Below are positions 20,323-30,475 of a stretch of 64,000 nt of DNA, in pieces. The notes under the pieces are model-generated. The model did no database searches and had not been told where the DNA came from. It was given only the letters and a program-made list of their open reading frames with translations. Source of the stretch: Ascoidea rubescens DSM 1968 (taxonomy: Eukaryota > Ascomycota > Saccharomycetes > Ascoideales > Ascoideaceae); NCBI RefSeq assembly GCF_001661345.1, contig NW_017962914.1, positions 88,439 through 152,438 on the forward strand, in the 5' to 3' direction. Numbering within the stretch: position 1 is the stretch's first letter; the number at the start of each line of letters is the position of its first letter. A program made the translations under genes and the position numbers.

Positions 20323-22206
20323 ATGGGTCGTTTCATATATAAAATTAAAAGACTATTTTCAAATTCAAAACCAAAAATAATTGAAACAGACAAACCAAAA
20401 TTCACAAAATTAATTAAAGATAATCCTATCCATAATACCCATCCCAATAATAATCCCAATAATATTAACCCTAATCCCAATTCAAATGAAGATCATGAAA
20501 TTACCAACAAATTTGATAACCTTAACATTGCTCACAACACTAACGATAAGGACTCGATGAATGATTCAACCTTGGTCTTTAATAATGATTCCATCTCTAA
20601 TACAAGAAAGATTCCCTCTTCTCCTTCAAGATCAAGGAGATTTTCCCAAACTTCTTCAAATATATTAAAGGTTGTCCTTTCAAATACCTCTTTACATAAA
20701 AAAAATCAAAACTCCTTAACTCTTAACGAAAATAAAGATTTCTCAAATCTAAATCAACCCATATCTGAAGAATCAAATACAAATAGTATTAATCAAAATA
20801 ACACCACCACCAATAACAACAAAAACTTGCTCGATGTTAATGATAATAACCTAACTATTACTCCCAGCAATAACCCAAGTTCTTCCTATTCCCTTAACCC
20901 TAATACCTCATCTGATCAATTTCTTTTACCTAAAATCTCCCTCTCAAATGGCCTTGATATTGGACTTGTTGGTGATAACGACGATAGTAAAAAGAATACA
21001 GATAATAATCATGATGATTATAAGTCCATATTAGACACCCTTAATACTCCTTTACCAACTACATTAGACCCATCCATTTACATTTCAACTTCTTTCTCCA
21101 AATCTGATCCTGAGTTATATCGCAACAATAATATTATAAATTCCAATTCTAACGATAATGCTAATGATAAACAAAACAATCCTTCAAATTTTATCAATGA
21201 ACAATCTAGAAATCTTGATAAAATTGAAAAAATTGTACGAGAATTGAGTAAAGAGTACAATATTGATTCAATTTTGCAAAACCCAAATTTATCCAATAAA
21301 CATAAAAAATTTTACTCAGATTCTGATATTAACAACAATAATCGAACCAGAGGCAATCAATCCTTTACAAATGGCTCAATCAATTTAGAAAATGTTAAAG
21401 AAGAAAAGGAAATTCAACTCAATGGTCAAGATGCCTCTAATAATGAAAATGTTAATAATGATAATAATAATAACGATAATAATGAAAATGATAATGAAAA
21501 TGGTAATGATAATGATAATGAAAACTCAGTTGCTAAAGACAAAAATAATCTCAATTACTCCAATTATCGTTACAAAATCAATAAACAAAAAAATTCAAAT
21601 AAACATAAAAGTCTTAAATTAAATGCTGATCATCTATTTGATCAACTACAAAATGGAACATTTAATTTTGACTCTAGTAATTCTTTATTAAATAGAAAGG
21701 AGACAATCTCTGATAAATTACATTTTGATACTATTATCATAAACGATAATTTTGTTCCAGACATTGATGCTCCTGAAGTTCCAAAATTACCCAAAATTGA
21801 TATCAACAGCTACCCAAGTTCTAATGATAAATTTAATGATTCAATTATTAAAAATCTTGAAACGAAATACTCATTGACAACTAAACCGATGTCTGATGTG
21901 TCCTCTAAAAGGGCTGGGTCAATGGATTCAGATAGAGATTTCTCAACTGATGATTTCAAAACTAATCTAGCTCTTGGTGAAAAGACTATTATTATTAAAA
22001 TCCTCTCCAAATCAATAAAATTATCTTTAGAAACTTTGCAACTAACTGTCTCATATATCAAATTCAAAATCCAAGATGAAGAAAACATCCCAATGGAAAA
22101 TCAAAAACTATCATTCAATGGCGAAACATTGGAAAATTATAAAACTCTTGCTGATTATGATATCAAAGATGGCTCCATTCTACATTTGTTCCCATCAATT
22201 GATTAA
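20323..22206 (+). CDS. Asn-rich protein with a C-terminal ubiquitin-like domain
   Basis: 627 residues. Most of the chain is low-complexity Asn/Asp/Ser-rich sequence without a recognisable fold. The last 75 residues or so form a ubiquitin-like domain: KTIIIKILSKSIKLSLE, then IKFKIQDEENIPMENQKLSF and GETLENYKTLADYDIKDGSI with LHLF at the end. This follows ubiquitin from its first strand to the STLHLV strand, including the IQD-E-IP and TL-DY-I signatures. It ends in FPSID, without a Gly-Gly, so it cannot be conjugated. The N-terminus (MGRFIYKIKRLFSNSKPK) is basic and hydrophobic and could bind membrane. It may serve as an adaptor for the proteasome or for ubiquitin-binding proteins, but no orthologue was recognised. 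The usual place for such a domain in shuttle factors (Dsk2, Rad23) is the N-terminus, so this is a different architecture. Confidence 0.8.
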   Translation: MGRFIYKIKRLFSNSKPKIIETDKPKFTKLIKDNPIHNTHPNNNPNNINPNPNSNEDHEITNKFDNLNIAHNTNDKDSMNDSTLVFNNDSISNTRKIPSSPSRSRRFSQTSSNILKVVLSNTSLHKKNQNSLTLNENKDFSNLNQPISEESNTNSINQNNTTTNNNKNLLDVNDNNLTITPSNNPSSSYSLNPNTSSDQFLLPKISLSNGLDIGLVGDNDDSKKNTDNNHDDYKSILDTLNTPLPTTLDPSIYISTSFSKSDPELYRNNNIINSNSNDNANDKQNNPSNFINEQSRNLDKIEKIVRELSKEYNIDSILQNPNLSNKHKKFYSDSDINNNNRTRGNQSFTNGSINLENVKEEKEIQLNGQDASNNENVNNDNNNNDNNENDNENGNDNDNENSVAKDKNNLNYSNYRYKINKQKNSNKHKSLKLNADHLFDQLQNGTFNFDSSNSLLNRKETISDKLHFDTIIINDNFVPDIDAPEVPKLPKIDINSYPSSNDKFNDSIIKNLETKYSLTTKPMSDVSSKRAGSMDSDRDFSTDDFKTNLALGEKTIIIKILSKSIKLSLETLQLTVSYIKFKIQDEENIPMENQKLSFNGETLENYKTLADYDIKDGSILHLFPSID

Positions 22207-22749
22207 ATAGTCTGTTCAATTCTAACATTTTTATAATTCTTATTCGTAACTCCTTTTTTGTTCTTTATTCTTTGTTTTCTTCCCATTATTTTTTTGTCCT
22301 TTTTCCCTCATTATTTCCTTTTAGTTTGTTTATATTGTTTATATCTGTTGGCTCTCTGATCTTTGCCCTTATTAAAGATAAAAAAAACAGTTAAATAGTA
22401 ATCTTTAATTCATCCTGATAGTCTTTTTTACATATTTTTTCTTTAGTATTTGCATTCTATATACCAACTGACTTTAACGACGTCCCTCCAGAACTAGATA
22501 AGTAATAAATAATACTTTTTGTTATATTCCAACTCTTCCATCACTGTATTATTGCTGGGGTACTGTTGGGCTCTTTAGACTGTTTCGTCTCATTAGTTCC
22601 TCTACTTCCGGTGGTTGATTCAAGCTCATCGCTTGATCTCCTTAATCTGGTCTGAACTTGGTTATATATTTGCCCTCGAGGATATCTTTTACTAGACACA
22701 GGTTTTCTAGATACCAACACTGCTTGTATTGGCCTATTTCTCTGTTTTT
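22207..22749. other. intergenic region before the Rab5-type gene
   Basis: Contains the 3' flank of the ubiquitin-like gene and the promoter of the next. T-rich, with no additional feature seen. Confidence 0.5.
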
Positions 22750-23373
22750 ATGAGCTCTTCATCCTCACACACCATCTCTGTCAAGTTGGTCCTCTTAGGA
22801 GAAGCAGCAGTTGGTAAATCCTCTTTGGTTTTGAGGTTTGTTTCCAATGACTTTCAAGAAAACAAAGAGCCTACTATTGGAGCTGCATTTTTAACACAGA
22901 GATGCAAAATCAATGACAAGACCATCAAGTTTGAAATATGGGACACAGCTGGGCAGGAAAGATTTGCTTCATTGGCCCCAATGTATTACAGAAATGCCCA
23001 AAGTGCGTTGATTGTTTACGATATCACCAAACCCCAGAGCTTTATCAAGGCTAGACACTGGGTGAAGGAGCTACACGAACAGGCTTCAAAGGATATAACA
23101 ATAGCCTTGGTTGGCAATAAGTTAGATTTAGCATCTGAGAGACAGATCACATACGAAGAAGGGAAAACTTTGGCAGAAGAAGAGAACTTGTTGTTTTATG
23201 AAACAAGTGCCAAAACTGGTGAACAAGTGAGTGATGTCTTCTTGGGTATTGGTAATAAGATACCTGATCCTTCTCTCCAAAAGTCACAGAATTTGCAAAA
23301 TGATCTTTCTCAACAAACGATCAATTTGAATGTCATTGATGATAGAAATGGATCTGATAATTGTGCATGCTAA
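22750..23373 (+). CDS. Rab5-type GTPase (Vps21/Ypt52/Ypt53 group)
   Basis: A 207-residue Rab GTPase of early endosomes, controlling endocytic vesicle tethering and fusion and vacuolar protein sorting. The P-loop is GEAAVGKSS, switch I contains the Rab5-specific TIGAAFLTQ, switch II is [19 protein letters not shown]4 is GNKLDL and G5 is ETSAKTG. It ends in CAC, a C-x-C prenylation signal for Rab geranylgeranyl transferase. The frame opens upstream at a TTG, but the first ATG is at 22750 and gives [18 protein letters not shown], the right distance from the P-loop, so that start is chosen. Which of the three yeast paralogues it matches cannot be settled by eye. Confidence 0.95.
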   Translation: MSSSSSHTISVKLVLLGEAAVGKSSLVLRFVSNDFQENKEPTIGAAFLTQRCKINDKTIKFEIWDTAGQERFASLAPMYYRNAQSALIVYDITKPQSFIKARHWVKELHEQASKDITIALVGNKLDLASERQITYEEGKTLAEEENLLFYETSAKTGEQVSDVFLGIGNKIPDPSLQKSQNLQNDLSQQTINLNVIDDRNGSDNCAC

Positions 23374-23640
23374 ACACTCTTTGAAAGTGTGTTTACAGAA
23401 TTTTCTGATTATAAGTTTCAATCTTCTGGTATGGTTTTTTTAGTTATTTGGTTATTTGTTATCACTTTACAAGTTTACAGGTTTGCAAGTTTACATTTTG
23501 GAGAATGTTCCAATATTTTTTTTGGTTTACTTATGGGATTCAACAAGATATTTAATGTATTAAACTTAATTTATTTATTTATTTAGATATGAGTTTGCTT
23601 TCTTTTTGTTTTAAGTTCTTGTTACTCTAATTTATCTTGG

Positions 23641-23642
23641 TT

Positions 23643-23681
<39 letters not shown>

Positions 23682-23684
23682 TTT
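23641..23684. repeat. (TTTA)n microsatellite between convergent genes
   Basis: About ten TTTA units lie between the 3' ends of the Rab5-type gene and ALG9, likely within both 3' UTRs. Confidence 0.9.
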
Positions 23685-23694
23685 TTTTTCTCAT

Positions 23695-25641
23695 TTAGTT
23701 ATCATCATTAATTCTCTTTAGTAGACAATAATCGAAATATTTAGTTTTTATACCAATCAAGTTTTGTATGAACACTGGAATGTAAAATACTCTTGTTAAG
23801 ATTTGACTTGAAGTATCAATTAATTTATCACAGTGTAATAAAGTCCAATTTTTTTGAATTTTTAATATATTATTTTCGTTTGAGATTAGTTGAGATTCAC
23901 CGATTTCAACATCGACTTGCTTTGAGGTATCGACGTAATAGTTACAATTTTGAATATCTGTTAATTTGGATGGATCAAATAAATTTTGGTTATTCATATT
24001 TTTAGGAATCTTTGATATGGATTCAATCAAGCCGATATTTTCTTCAAAATCGCCAGGAAGTAGACCATTGAATCCAGATAAGGTGAATTTTAATCTTAAG
24101 TTATCGGGCAAAAAAAAAGAGGATGGATATCTATACCATTCTCTGCCGACGCAGATGTTACCAGATGCATCTTGAGGGATGTGAGAATAGACAATGTAAG
24201 GAGCAGAATAATTATTGACTAGTGAAAGGATTCTTAAAATTGAGAAAGCAGTGATCAATAGGATTAGGAAGATTTTTAAGAAATTTCTAACAAACAATAT
24301 TATAAAATTGATGTTATTATACAAAAGAGAAAAAAGAGTTTCATAATCATTTGATTGGTTATTAATATTGTCGTTAGTTGTGGTGGTGGTATTGGAATTG
24401 AGTTTTTGATTAATTTTTAGATTTGAATTATCTTCTTTTTTAAATAATTTTATATTTAATGAGTTTCTATGATTTGATAAGAAGCTGGATAGATTGTATT
24501 TGGATGAGTTATCGAATAGAGTGATCAATTGATAAATTAAGATTGAAGTGGATAGATTGATCCATGGGTAAATTGGGTATAAAAATCTTTCTTCTTTGTG
24601 GGGTTGAGAAAAGAAGATTAGACACCAGAAGACCATGGGATAAATTAGAGTGAAGTAGTTGAAGAGGGATAAATTTGGAGATAAATTTCTATAGTATAGT
24701 TTGTGGAATGGAGAAGAGGTGGTAGTTGGAGTTAAATAGATTAACAATGGGGATATGAATAGAGATAAAAAGGATAGGATTGCAATTAGATTGAAATTTA
24801 GGAGTAGGTTTAAGATGTAGTAGGATAATTTTTCAGTTCCGAAAATATTTGGGCCTGATTTATCATTTGAGTTTAAAACATTGTAGAAAATAATATTAAA
24901 TGGGACCAATTGGAATTTTTTGTAGAATTTTGTGTCAATTTCTTTAATGATTAAAAGAATTGAGAAAAAAATCATAGATGAGGAGTAGAAAAAAAGGGGA
25001 AATTTCTTTATATTATTTAAGTAATAGGATAAGAATTTAAAAGCCATGGGGATGAACAAGGCTAGATTGAAGGGCCAACCTATTAGGGAGCCAAAGGAAA
25101 ACCAAAAAATGGTTAATAAAGAATGTTTTAAGTGGTGGTGGTTTTTGTCGTTAAGAAAATGGATATAATTTGATAAGGCTAGGTTATTGAAGATCATTGA
25201 GAAGGAGGAAGGGAGTAGAGCGATGGAAGAATGAGATAAAGCAGGAGATATTAGTTGGAAAAAGATAAAATAGTTTGCTATTTTGGGGTGGATTAGGTTC
25301 TTGATTGAATTGAAAAGAGAAACATCAGAAAAAAAAGATAAAGATGCTAGGAATAGTCTAATTGAGTAGAAATTGTAATAAATTTTGGGAAAGAGGTTTG
25401 AATGGATTATTGGATAAAATATGGAGTATGGTAGTAAATAGGCCCAGGATCGTATAGCGTATAATGGAGAGTATTCCCAGGTCTGTTTGCCAAAGTTTCT
25501 TAGTAGAAAGTTCAAAGGTTCCCAATAGTTGAAGACTTCATCACAATCTTGAGAAATCATGTATAAAGCTGAGAGAGATCTTGAGATCAAAAGAGAGAGT
25601 AGAAGAAAGCATTGAAGAGGCAGTTTTTGATTTTTAGGCAT
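23695..25641 (-). CDS. ALG9: ER alpha-1,2-mannosyltransferase Alg9
   Basis: A 648-residue polytopic membrane enzyme of glycosyltransferase family 22. In the ER lumen it adds the seventh and ninth mannoses to the dolichol-linked N-glycan precursor, using dolichol-phosphate mannose. Diagnostic features are SQDCDEVFNYWEPLNFLLR (residues 30-48, with the Asp-Glu pair used by this family in the first lumenal loop), QTWEYSPLYAIRSWAY just after it, and HKEERFLYPIYPW near residue 350. Around ten hydrophobic helices follow in the first two thirds. The C-terminal part has the CVGREWYRYPSSFFLPDN segment typical of Alg9. A poly-Thr/Asn loop (about residue 415-435) is extra. GPI10 and SMP3 are relatives but lack the first signature in this form. 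ATG at 25641. Confidence 0.93.
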   Translation of the reverse strand: MPKNQKLPLQCFLLLSLLISRSLSALYMISQDCDEVFNYWEPLNFLLRNFGKQTWEYSPLYAIRSWAYLLPYSIFYPIIHSNLFPKIYYNFYSIRLFLASLSFFSDVSLFNSIKNLIHPKIANYFIFFQLISPALSHSSIALLPSSFSMIFNNLALSNYIHFLNDKNHHHLKHSLLTIFWFSFGSLIGWPFNLALFIPMAFKFLSYYLNNIKKFPLFFYSSSMIFFSILLIIKEIDTKFYKKFQLVPFNIIFYNVLNSNDKSGPNIFGTEKLSYYILNLLLNFNLIAILSFLSLFISPLLIYLTPTTTSSPFHKLYYRNLSPNLSLFNYFTLIYPMVFWCLIFFSQPHKEERFLYPIYPWINLSTSILIYQLITLFDNSSKYNLSSFLSNHRNSLNIKLFKKEDNSNLKINQKLNSNTTTTTNDNINNQSNDYETLFSLLYNNINFIILFVRNFLKIFLILLITAFSILRILSLVNNYSAPYIVYSHIPQDASGNICVGREWYRYPSSFFLPDNLRLKFTLSGFNGLLPGDFEENIGLIESISKIPKNMNNQNLFDPSKLTDIQNCNYYVDTSKQVDVEIGESQLISNENNILKIQKNWTLLHCDKLIDTSSQILTRVFYIPVFIQNLIGIKTKYFDYCLLKRINDDN

Positions 25642-25846
25642 TTTGGCGTGTAAATTGAAAGAGGAGGATAAAACAGATGGGAGGATTGAGTTAGAGAGAG
25701 AGAAAAAGAGCAGATATCATACAGTTAATGAAGAGCAAAGTATATTGATATATTACAGCAGAGTAGGAAGATTGAGAAGATGGTGAAGTATCGATTTGAA
25801 ATGGATAAGATGGAAGTGGAATCCAGTGCTGTGGAAGCAAAAAAAC

Positions 25847-25927
25847 CGACACCAGCAGGACTCGAACCTGCGCGGGAAATCCCAAAAGATTTCTAATCTT
25901 TCGCCTTAACCACTCGGCCATAGTGCC
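25847..25927 (-). tRNA. tRNA-Ser (anticodon AGA)
   Basis: An 81-nt class II tRNA on the minus strand. The acceptor GGCACTA pairs with TGGTGTC (with G-T pairs), the anticodon stem AAAGA/TCTTT holds the loop TTAGAAA, there is a long variable arm with a GGG/CCC stem, and the T arm is CGCAG-GTTCGAGTC-CTGC. It closely resembles yeast tRNA-Ser(AGA). A run of seven T follows on the transcribed strand. It serves UCU/UCC codons and says nothing about CUG decoding. Confidence 0.96.
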
Positions 25928-28900
25928 ATAGTCAAAATCTTTAGAAATACATAGATTATTATAATGGTTTGATTTTAGCTTGTTTTTATTTTCTCTGATA
26001 ATTTTTGGTAATTTTTTGGTAATTTATTGGTATTTTTGCTTGTTTTTCGTTTTGGATGTGAATTTTTTGATATTTTACAAAAATTTTTAGGGAAGGTTTG
26101 TTTGAGAGATTGTAAGTGAATAAAGGAGAAATAGAGTTAGTGTTTCAGAGATGCCACGATTGTTTGTTTAGAAAAAATTGCTTTAGAAGTGAGGGAGATT
26201 TAGGAGAATACAGCAGACTGAAAAGTAAATAAACAAGAAAATGGGAAATGGGAAATGGAAAATGGAAAATGGGAAAGTAAGTAGATAAATAGATAGATAA
26301 GTAAATAAGCGTGATAATGTTGATAATGTTGATGATGTTGGATATATGGGAAGGTGATAAATGGGATGATATTGAATGATATGATATTTGAGCAATTTTA
26401 TCCAGTGGTGGTTAAAATAGAAAAAAAAACAAGCAAAATAAAGGCGATTCAATATGATTCAATATGATTAATTGATAGAGTAGTGAGTGATTCAGCCGAA
26501 TTACTGAATTGAGAATGGAGAATTAGATAGAAATGATAAAAATAAAAGTGAAATCAAATAATGAGTGGATTGTAGTGAGTAACTAATTGATCGAGATAAG
26601 TGATAAAATTTTGCAGATATAAATAGCATGTTTGTAAAATTTGTAATTTGCATAATTTTCACAGATTCCATAATTTTTAATAACCCTTAGGCATAGGTAT
26701 GATTGACAAAATTTCACGTAATTTTCATAAAAAAGAAATTGATAACATAAGCTTATAGGGTAAAATAGAGGCAGTTCCATAAAAGATATGAGATATAAAG
26801 AAAAAAGCAGCAAGCACGTGAAGAGGGAGGCGTTTGAGAAAGCCAGCAATAGTAGCGAACGAAGTAGAGAACGGTGTAAAGAACGGTATAGCGAACAGGG
26901 GAGATAAGAAGAGGAAATGTTACCAAGAAACAGAGGCAGAGGAATCGGGCAGGGTGGTAGAGAATGAGAAGCAGAAAGAGAAGGGTATTCTCTTGTTTCG
27001 GTTTTGGAGAAAGATCTGGCGGAAATTGAGAGGTGGAAGTGGGTCTGGAAGTTGGGAATTGGGAATTGGACCATGAAAAGATCCCACGACCAAAAGGCGA
27101 GAGGGCGAGAACCAGAAAAACGGAAAAGCACCAAAAGCAGAGGAAAGTGGCGACATCGGATTAATTGACAATAAGCTTTGTGGGTACTGGGGACGAAAGG
27201 AAGAAGCGGTGCGAGGAGCGCTGGGTCGGCTTTGGGGGGAGTGGGCATGTGACAGGAGGCGGTAAAAGACGAAAGAAGGAGAGCGACGACGCGCGAGCGA
27301 CGGAGCGACAACTCCTCTGGAGAGCGATGAATGATGGTGCTGGAGGAGAAACGCAAACAGAAAAGACGCCAGGAGTTGGAATCATTGCCCGATTGGGAAG
27401 ACCCAGGGCCAGCCAGTTTGAGCATCAAACGATTGATCCTAAGCGTATAAGCATGAGGGAAAAACCGATATTGTTGCTGTGTGTGGGAATATCTTGACTT
27501 TGTTGGATAATTAAGTGATGTTTCTGTTTCGTTTCTATTTTATTTCTATTTTATTTCTGTTTAGCGTGTGGTGTTCTTTTGTTTGTTTGTTGGCAAAACG
27601 AGCTGAAAATTGAGTTTTTTTAAGTTATTTTGAGTTGGTTACTAGTGATGAGAGCAGTAATAACAATCCAAATCATAACATAAAAATATTAATAAAAAAT
27701 ATTAATATTAATATTTTTTAATATTATTACTGCGAGTATTATTTTATGGTTAATGGAAAAAGACAGTGTAGAATCGAAAACATTTAAAAATAAAGTGATA
27801 AATCGAGCAGAGCAGGAAATTATTCCATCCTTCCAAACAATTAATAATCGCAAAGGATAATATTGATATATTTATACTAAAGGAATGAGCAATTAGCACT
27901 ATTTTTTAAAATTTGGAGGCAAATAATAACTTTTCACTGAATTGTAATGATGATATTGAGATTAATGATCATGGTGATGATGATAATTAGTGAAGACCAA
28001 TTTAAATTGATGATTTGAATGGGTTTGGCCTTATTTTGCGACTGTTTTGATCAATTGTTTTGATTGTTTGTTGTGAAAAATGGGAGGTGGAGAGCAAGTT
28101 GGAGTAGCAAGAGCAGGGATAAATAGAGTTCCCATCACGTTTCACCATGCTGGAAGTGGAACATTGCAATATTTGCACTCAGATGGCAAATGAAAATGGG
28201 CACATTAATAATGCCATTTAAAATGCTGCTTTTTGGATACTCTGCTGATATATCGCAATATATGGGAGGATTCTGTAATCGGTGGTGATTCTGGGCATTT
28301 GAACAACAGTAACAGGTGCATCCACACTGCTGGTGCCATGTTGGCTCAGCTGTCGTTCTGGATAATTCCTAAAGCACCCGTTGGTGAAATCTGTCAAATC
28401 AAGCACAATCAGCCCAAACATCCACTCCCATCCCCAATCAGGCATATATTTCAATGAGCGGAAATAGGCCCCGTTACAGACTGTTTGCGCAAGTGGGATT
28501 TGTCTCCGAGGGAACCCGCGGACCCCAGCACAGCCGCGTGGTCCCAAGGCGCAACCACGGTTTGCGTCCCAAATCCCACAGGTCCCGTTCCAATCGCCTG
28601 GAAAAACACCCAAGCAAGTCTTGGGGAAGCCTAGGGAAGCCCTGAAGGAGCCCTAAGGAAGCCCTAAGGGAGGGAGTCCCCCAGGCAGCTTGAAAAGGGA
28701 ACTGAGGGGTGCCCTTGCCTAAGGTCAGGTGAGCTGAGGAGAAGACTCCCTCCCTCGCGCGTGCTGAGTATCGTGAGCAGCACGGCGAAGATACCGAACC
28801 AAACCGGCGAAATTAGCAGGATTAGCAGGATTAGCAAAACAAACTAACCAAAACAGTGGGCATCTAACGCCTTGTGGGTCTGTTCCCACTTCAATTGCTG

Positions 28901-29270
28901 GTATTTGTTGTTGTTTTACAATTGGAGACCTGAGCTGCAAAAGAGGATAATATAGCTCACTTGTTTTACTCTCTCCTTGTGCACCGAGCTTAAAATGCTA
29001 ATTTTAAAATTAAACCAAAGGTGTCAAATTGCAAACACACTTGCATTTTTGCACTTTGGTATTTTTTTCTCTTTTTCTTTTCTGGGTTGATCTAGCTTCA
29101 CAGCATGAGTCGATGATGAGTTTCAATCTAAAACTTTTTCTATCTACGAATCTATAATTACATACTACTACTTGTATTATTGCTCGCATATTATCAATCT
29201 TCTTACCACTCTTCCTCTTCTTACTAGCCAACCAATTCTTAGATTGGTTGCAACATCTGGCTCTTTCTTC
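25928..29270. other. 3.3-kb gene-free region with two GC-rich islands
   Basis: No frame here looks like a protein. A 281-codon minus-strand frame at 26583-27428 is an artefact of a purine-rich strand: its composition is Ser/Leu/Pro-rich without motifs. GC-rich patches lie at 26820-27480 and 28300-28960. A simple array of GGGAAATGGAAAAT type is at 26235-26275, and a GGAAGCCCTAA-type degenerate repeat is at 28624-28675. A purely regulatory or non-coding-RNA role is possible; neither is shown. Confidence 0.4.
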
Positions 29271-29841
29271 ATGCCTGGAATTGTGAGTTATTTTATTTTC
29301 TTATAAAACTTTGCCTCTTTCAACCTATTGGTACTAACAACTTCGCTTACATGTCTCCCATGTCTTACTTATCTAGCAGACTCAACACATCCACCATTTC
29401 GCACGGTTCAAAATCAACTACTCACTCTTATCCACTGTCAATTACACCATCTCAATTTCATTGCTTGTAATCACCTCCCAATTGCTGGACAAGTTCTCTC
29501 TCTCTGATAATCCCTCACAAAAGAAATTCCCAGCTACCACAGCACCTAAAAACAGCCACCATCTTCACTTATATACCATCTTCACCTCTTATCGCCAACC
29601 TCCCTCACAAATTCCATTCTCTTATCTGCCACGCACCTCTTCGGGACCCCGCAACTCCCCCAAAGGCCCCAAAAACAACACAGCGCACGTGCACGCTCGC
29701 TCTCAGGGAACCCGCAAACGCTTCCCGCACTGTTCCCAGCCCGCTTTTAGGGCACACACGGGGCAATTATGCAGTTATTGCGCACTGCGCCCGCCCACAC
29801 GCGGTGCTCTGCGTCCCCACGCACCCTCACAACTGGGATAA
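29271..29841 (+). other. possible spliced small gene or 5'-UTR intron
   Basis: ATG at 29271 opens four codons (M-P-G-I) followed directly by GTGAGT at 29283. A perfect yeast branch point TACTAAC lies at 29331-29337, and TAG (ending 29376) or CAG (ending 29379) follows 40 bases later. This defines a 94-97-base intron. Splicing to either acceptor keeps the frame, which is then open to 29841 and would give about 159 residues. The predicted protein (Ser/Pro/His-rich, then Arg-rich) matches nothing I know, and its second half lies in a GC-rich island that may be promoter DNA. The splice signals are good; the coding value is doubtful. Confidence 0.3.
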
Positions 29842-29942
29842 CTTCCGCTGCATTGCTAAACCTTAATACTTTTCCTTTCCGATTTTTGGCAACAGACCGA
29901 GTTTTTGTAAAATTCTCATTCACTTTCCAATTTTTGTAAACG

Positions 29943-29950
29943 TATAAAAG
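29943..29950 (+). promoter_or_regulatory. TATA box of the SKS1-like gene
   Basis: TATAAAAG, 533 bp before the ATG at 30476, just downstream of the GC-rich island 29620-29850. Implies an AT-rich 5' leader of about 450 nt. Confidence 0.5.
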
Positions 29951-30475
29951 AGAAACACCTAAAAATTCAGAATATTAGCAAACAGATTAGAGTTCAAATC
30001 TTATTTTTCTCTAAACTTGAAAACGAAAAAAAAACGAAAATAGAATAAAACTAAATAATAATTTTAAATCACTTTATTTAAATTAATTTAAGTAAATTTA
30101 AAATCAAATAAATTAATGTAAATTAAAATAAAATAAAATTAGTTTTAGTTCAATTCTAATTCAATTTCAATTTCAATTTCACATTTAAATAAGTTTGTTT
30201 TTTTTGGTTCCTATTTAAATTCATTTAAAACCCCATTGTTTTCATTTTCTTATTTATACATCCTCTTTTTTTGTTGCTCTCTTTTTTTATTTGAATATAT
30301 TGAATAAAAAAAAATAAAAAAAAATAATCTCTTATTTCTGCCACTTTTCAAAAATTCTTTCACCATCCTCATTTCTTCATCAAAAATTGATCTCAATAAC
30401 CTCATCTCTTCTCAATATCTCCCATATTGACTTTACCTCCTACACACATTATATACTCTATAATTCACATATAAC

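Noticed and set aside
26583-27428. 281-codon minus-strand open frame
   Set aside because: Ser/Leu/Pro-rich translation of a purine-rich strand, starts without motifs, overlapped by other open frames on both strands; no domain, helix pattern or family likeness.
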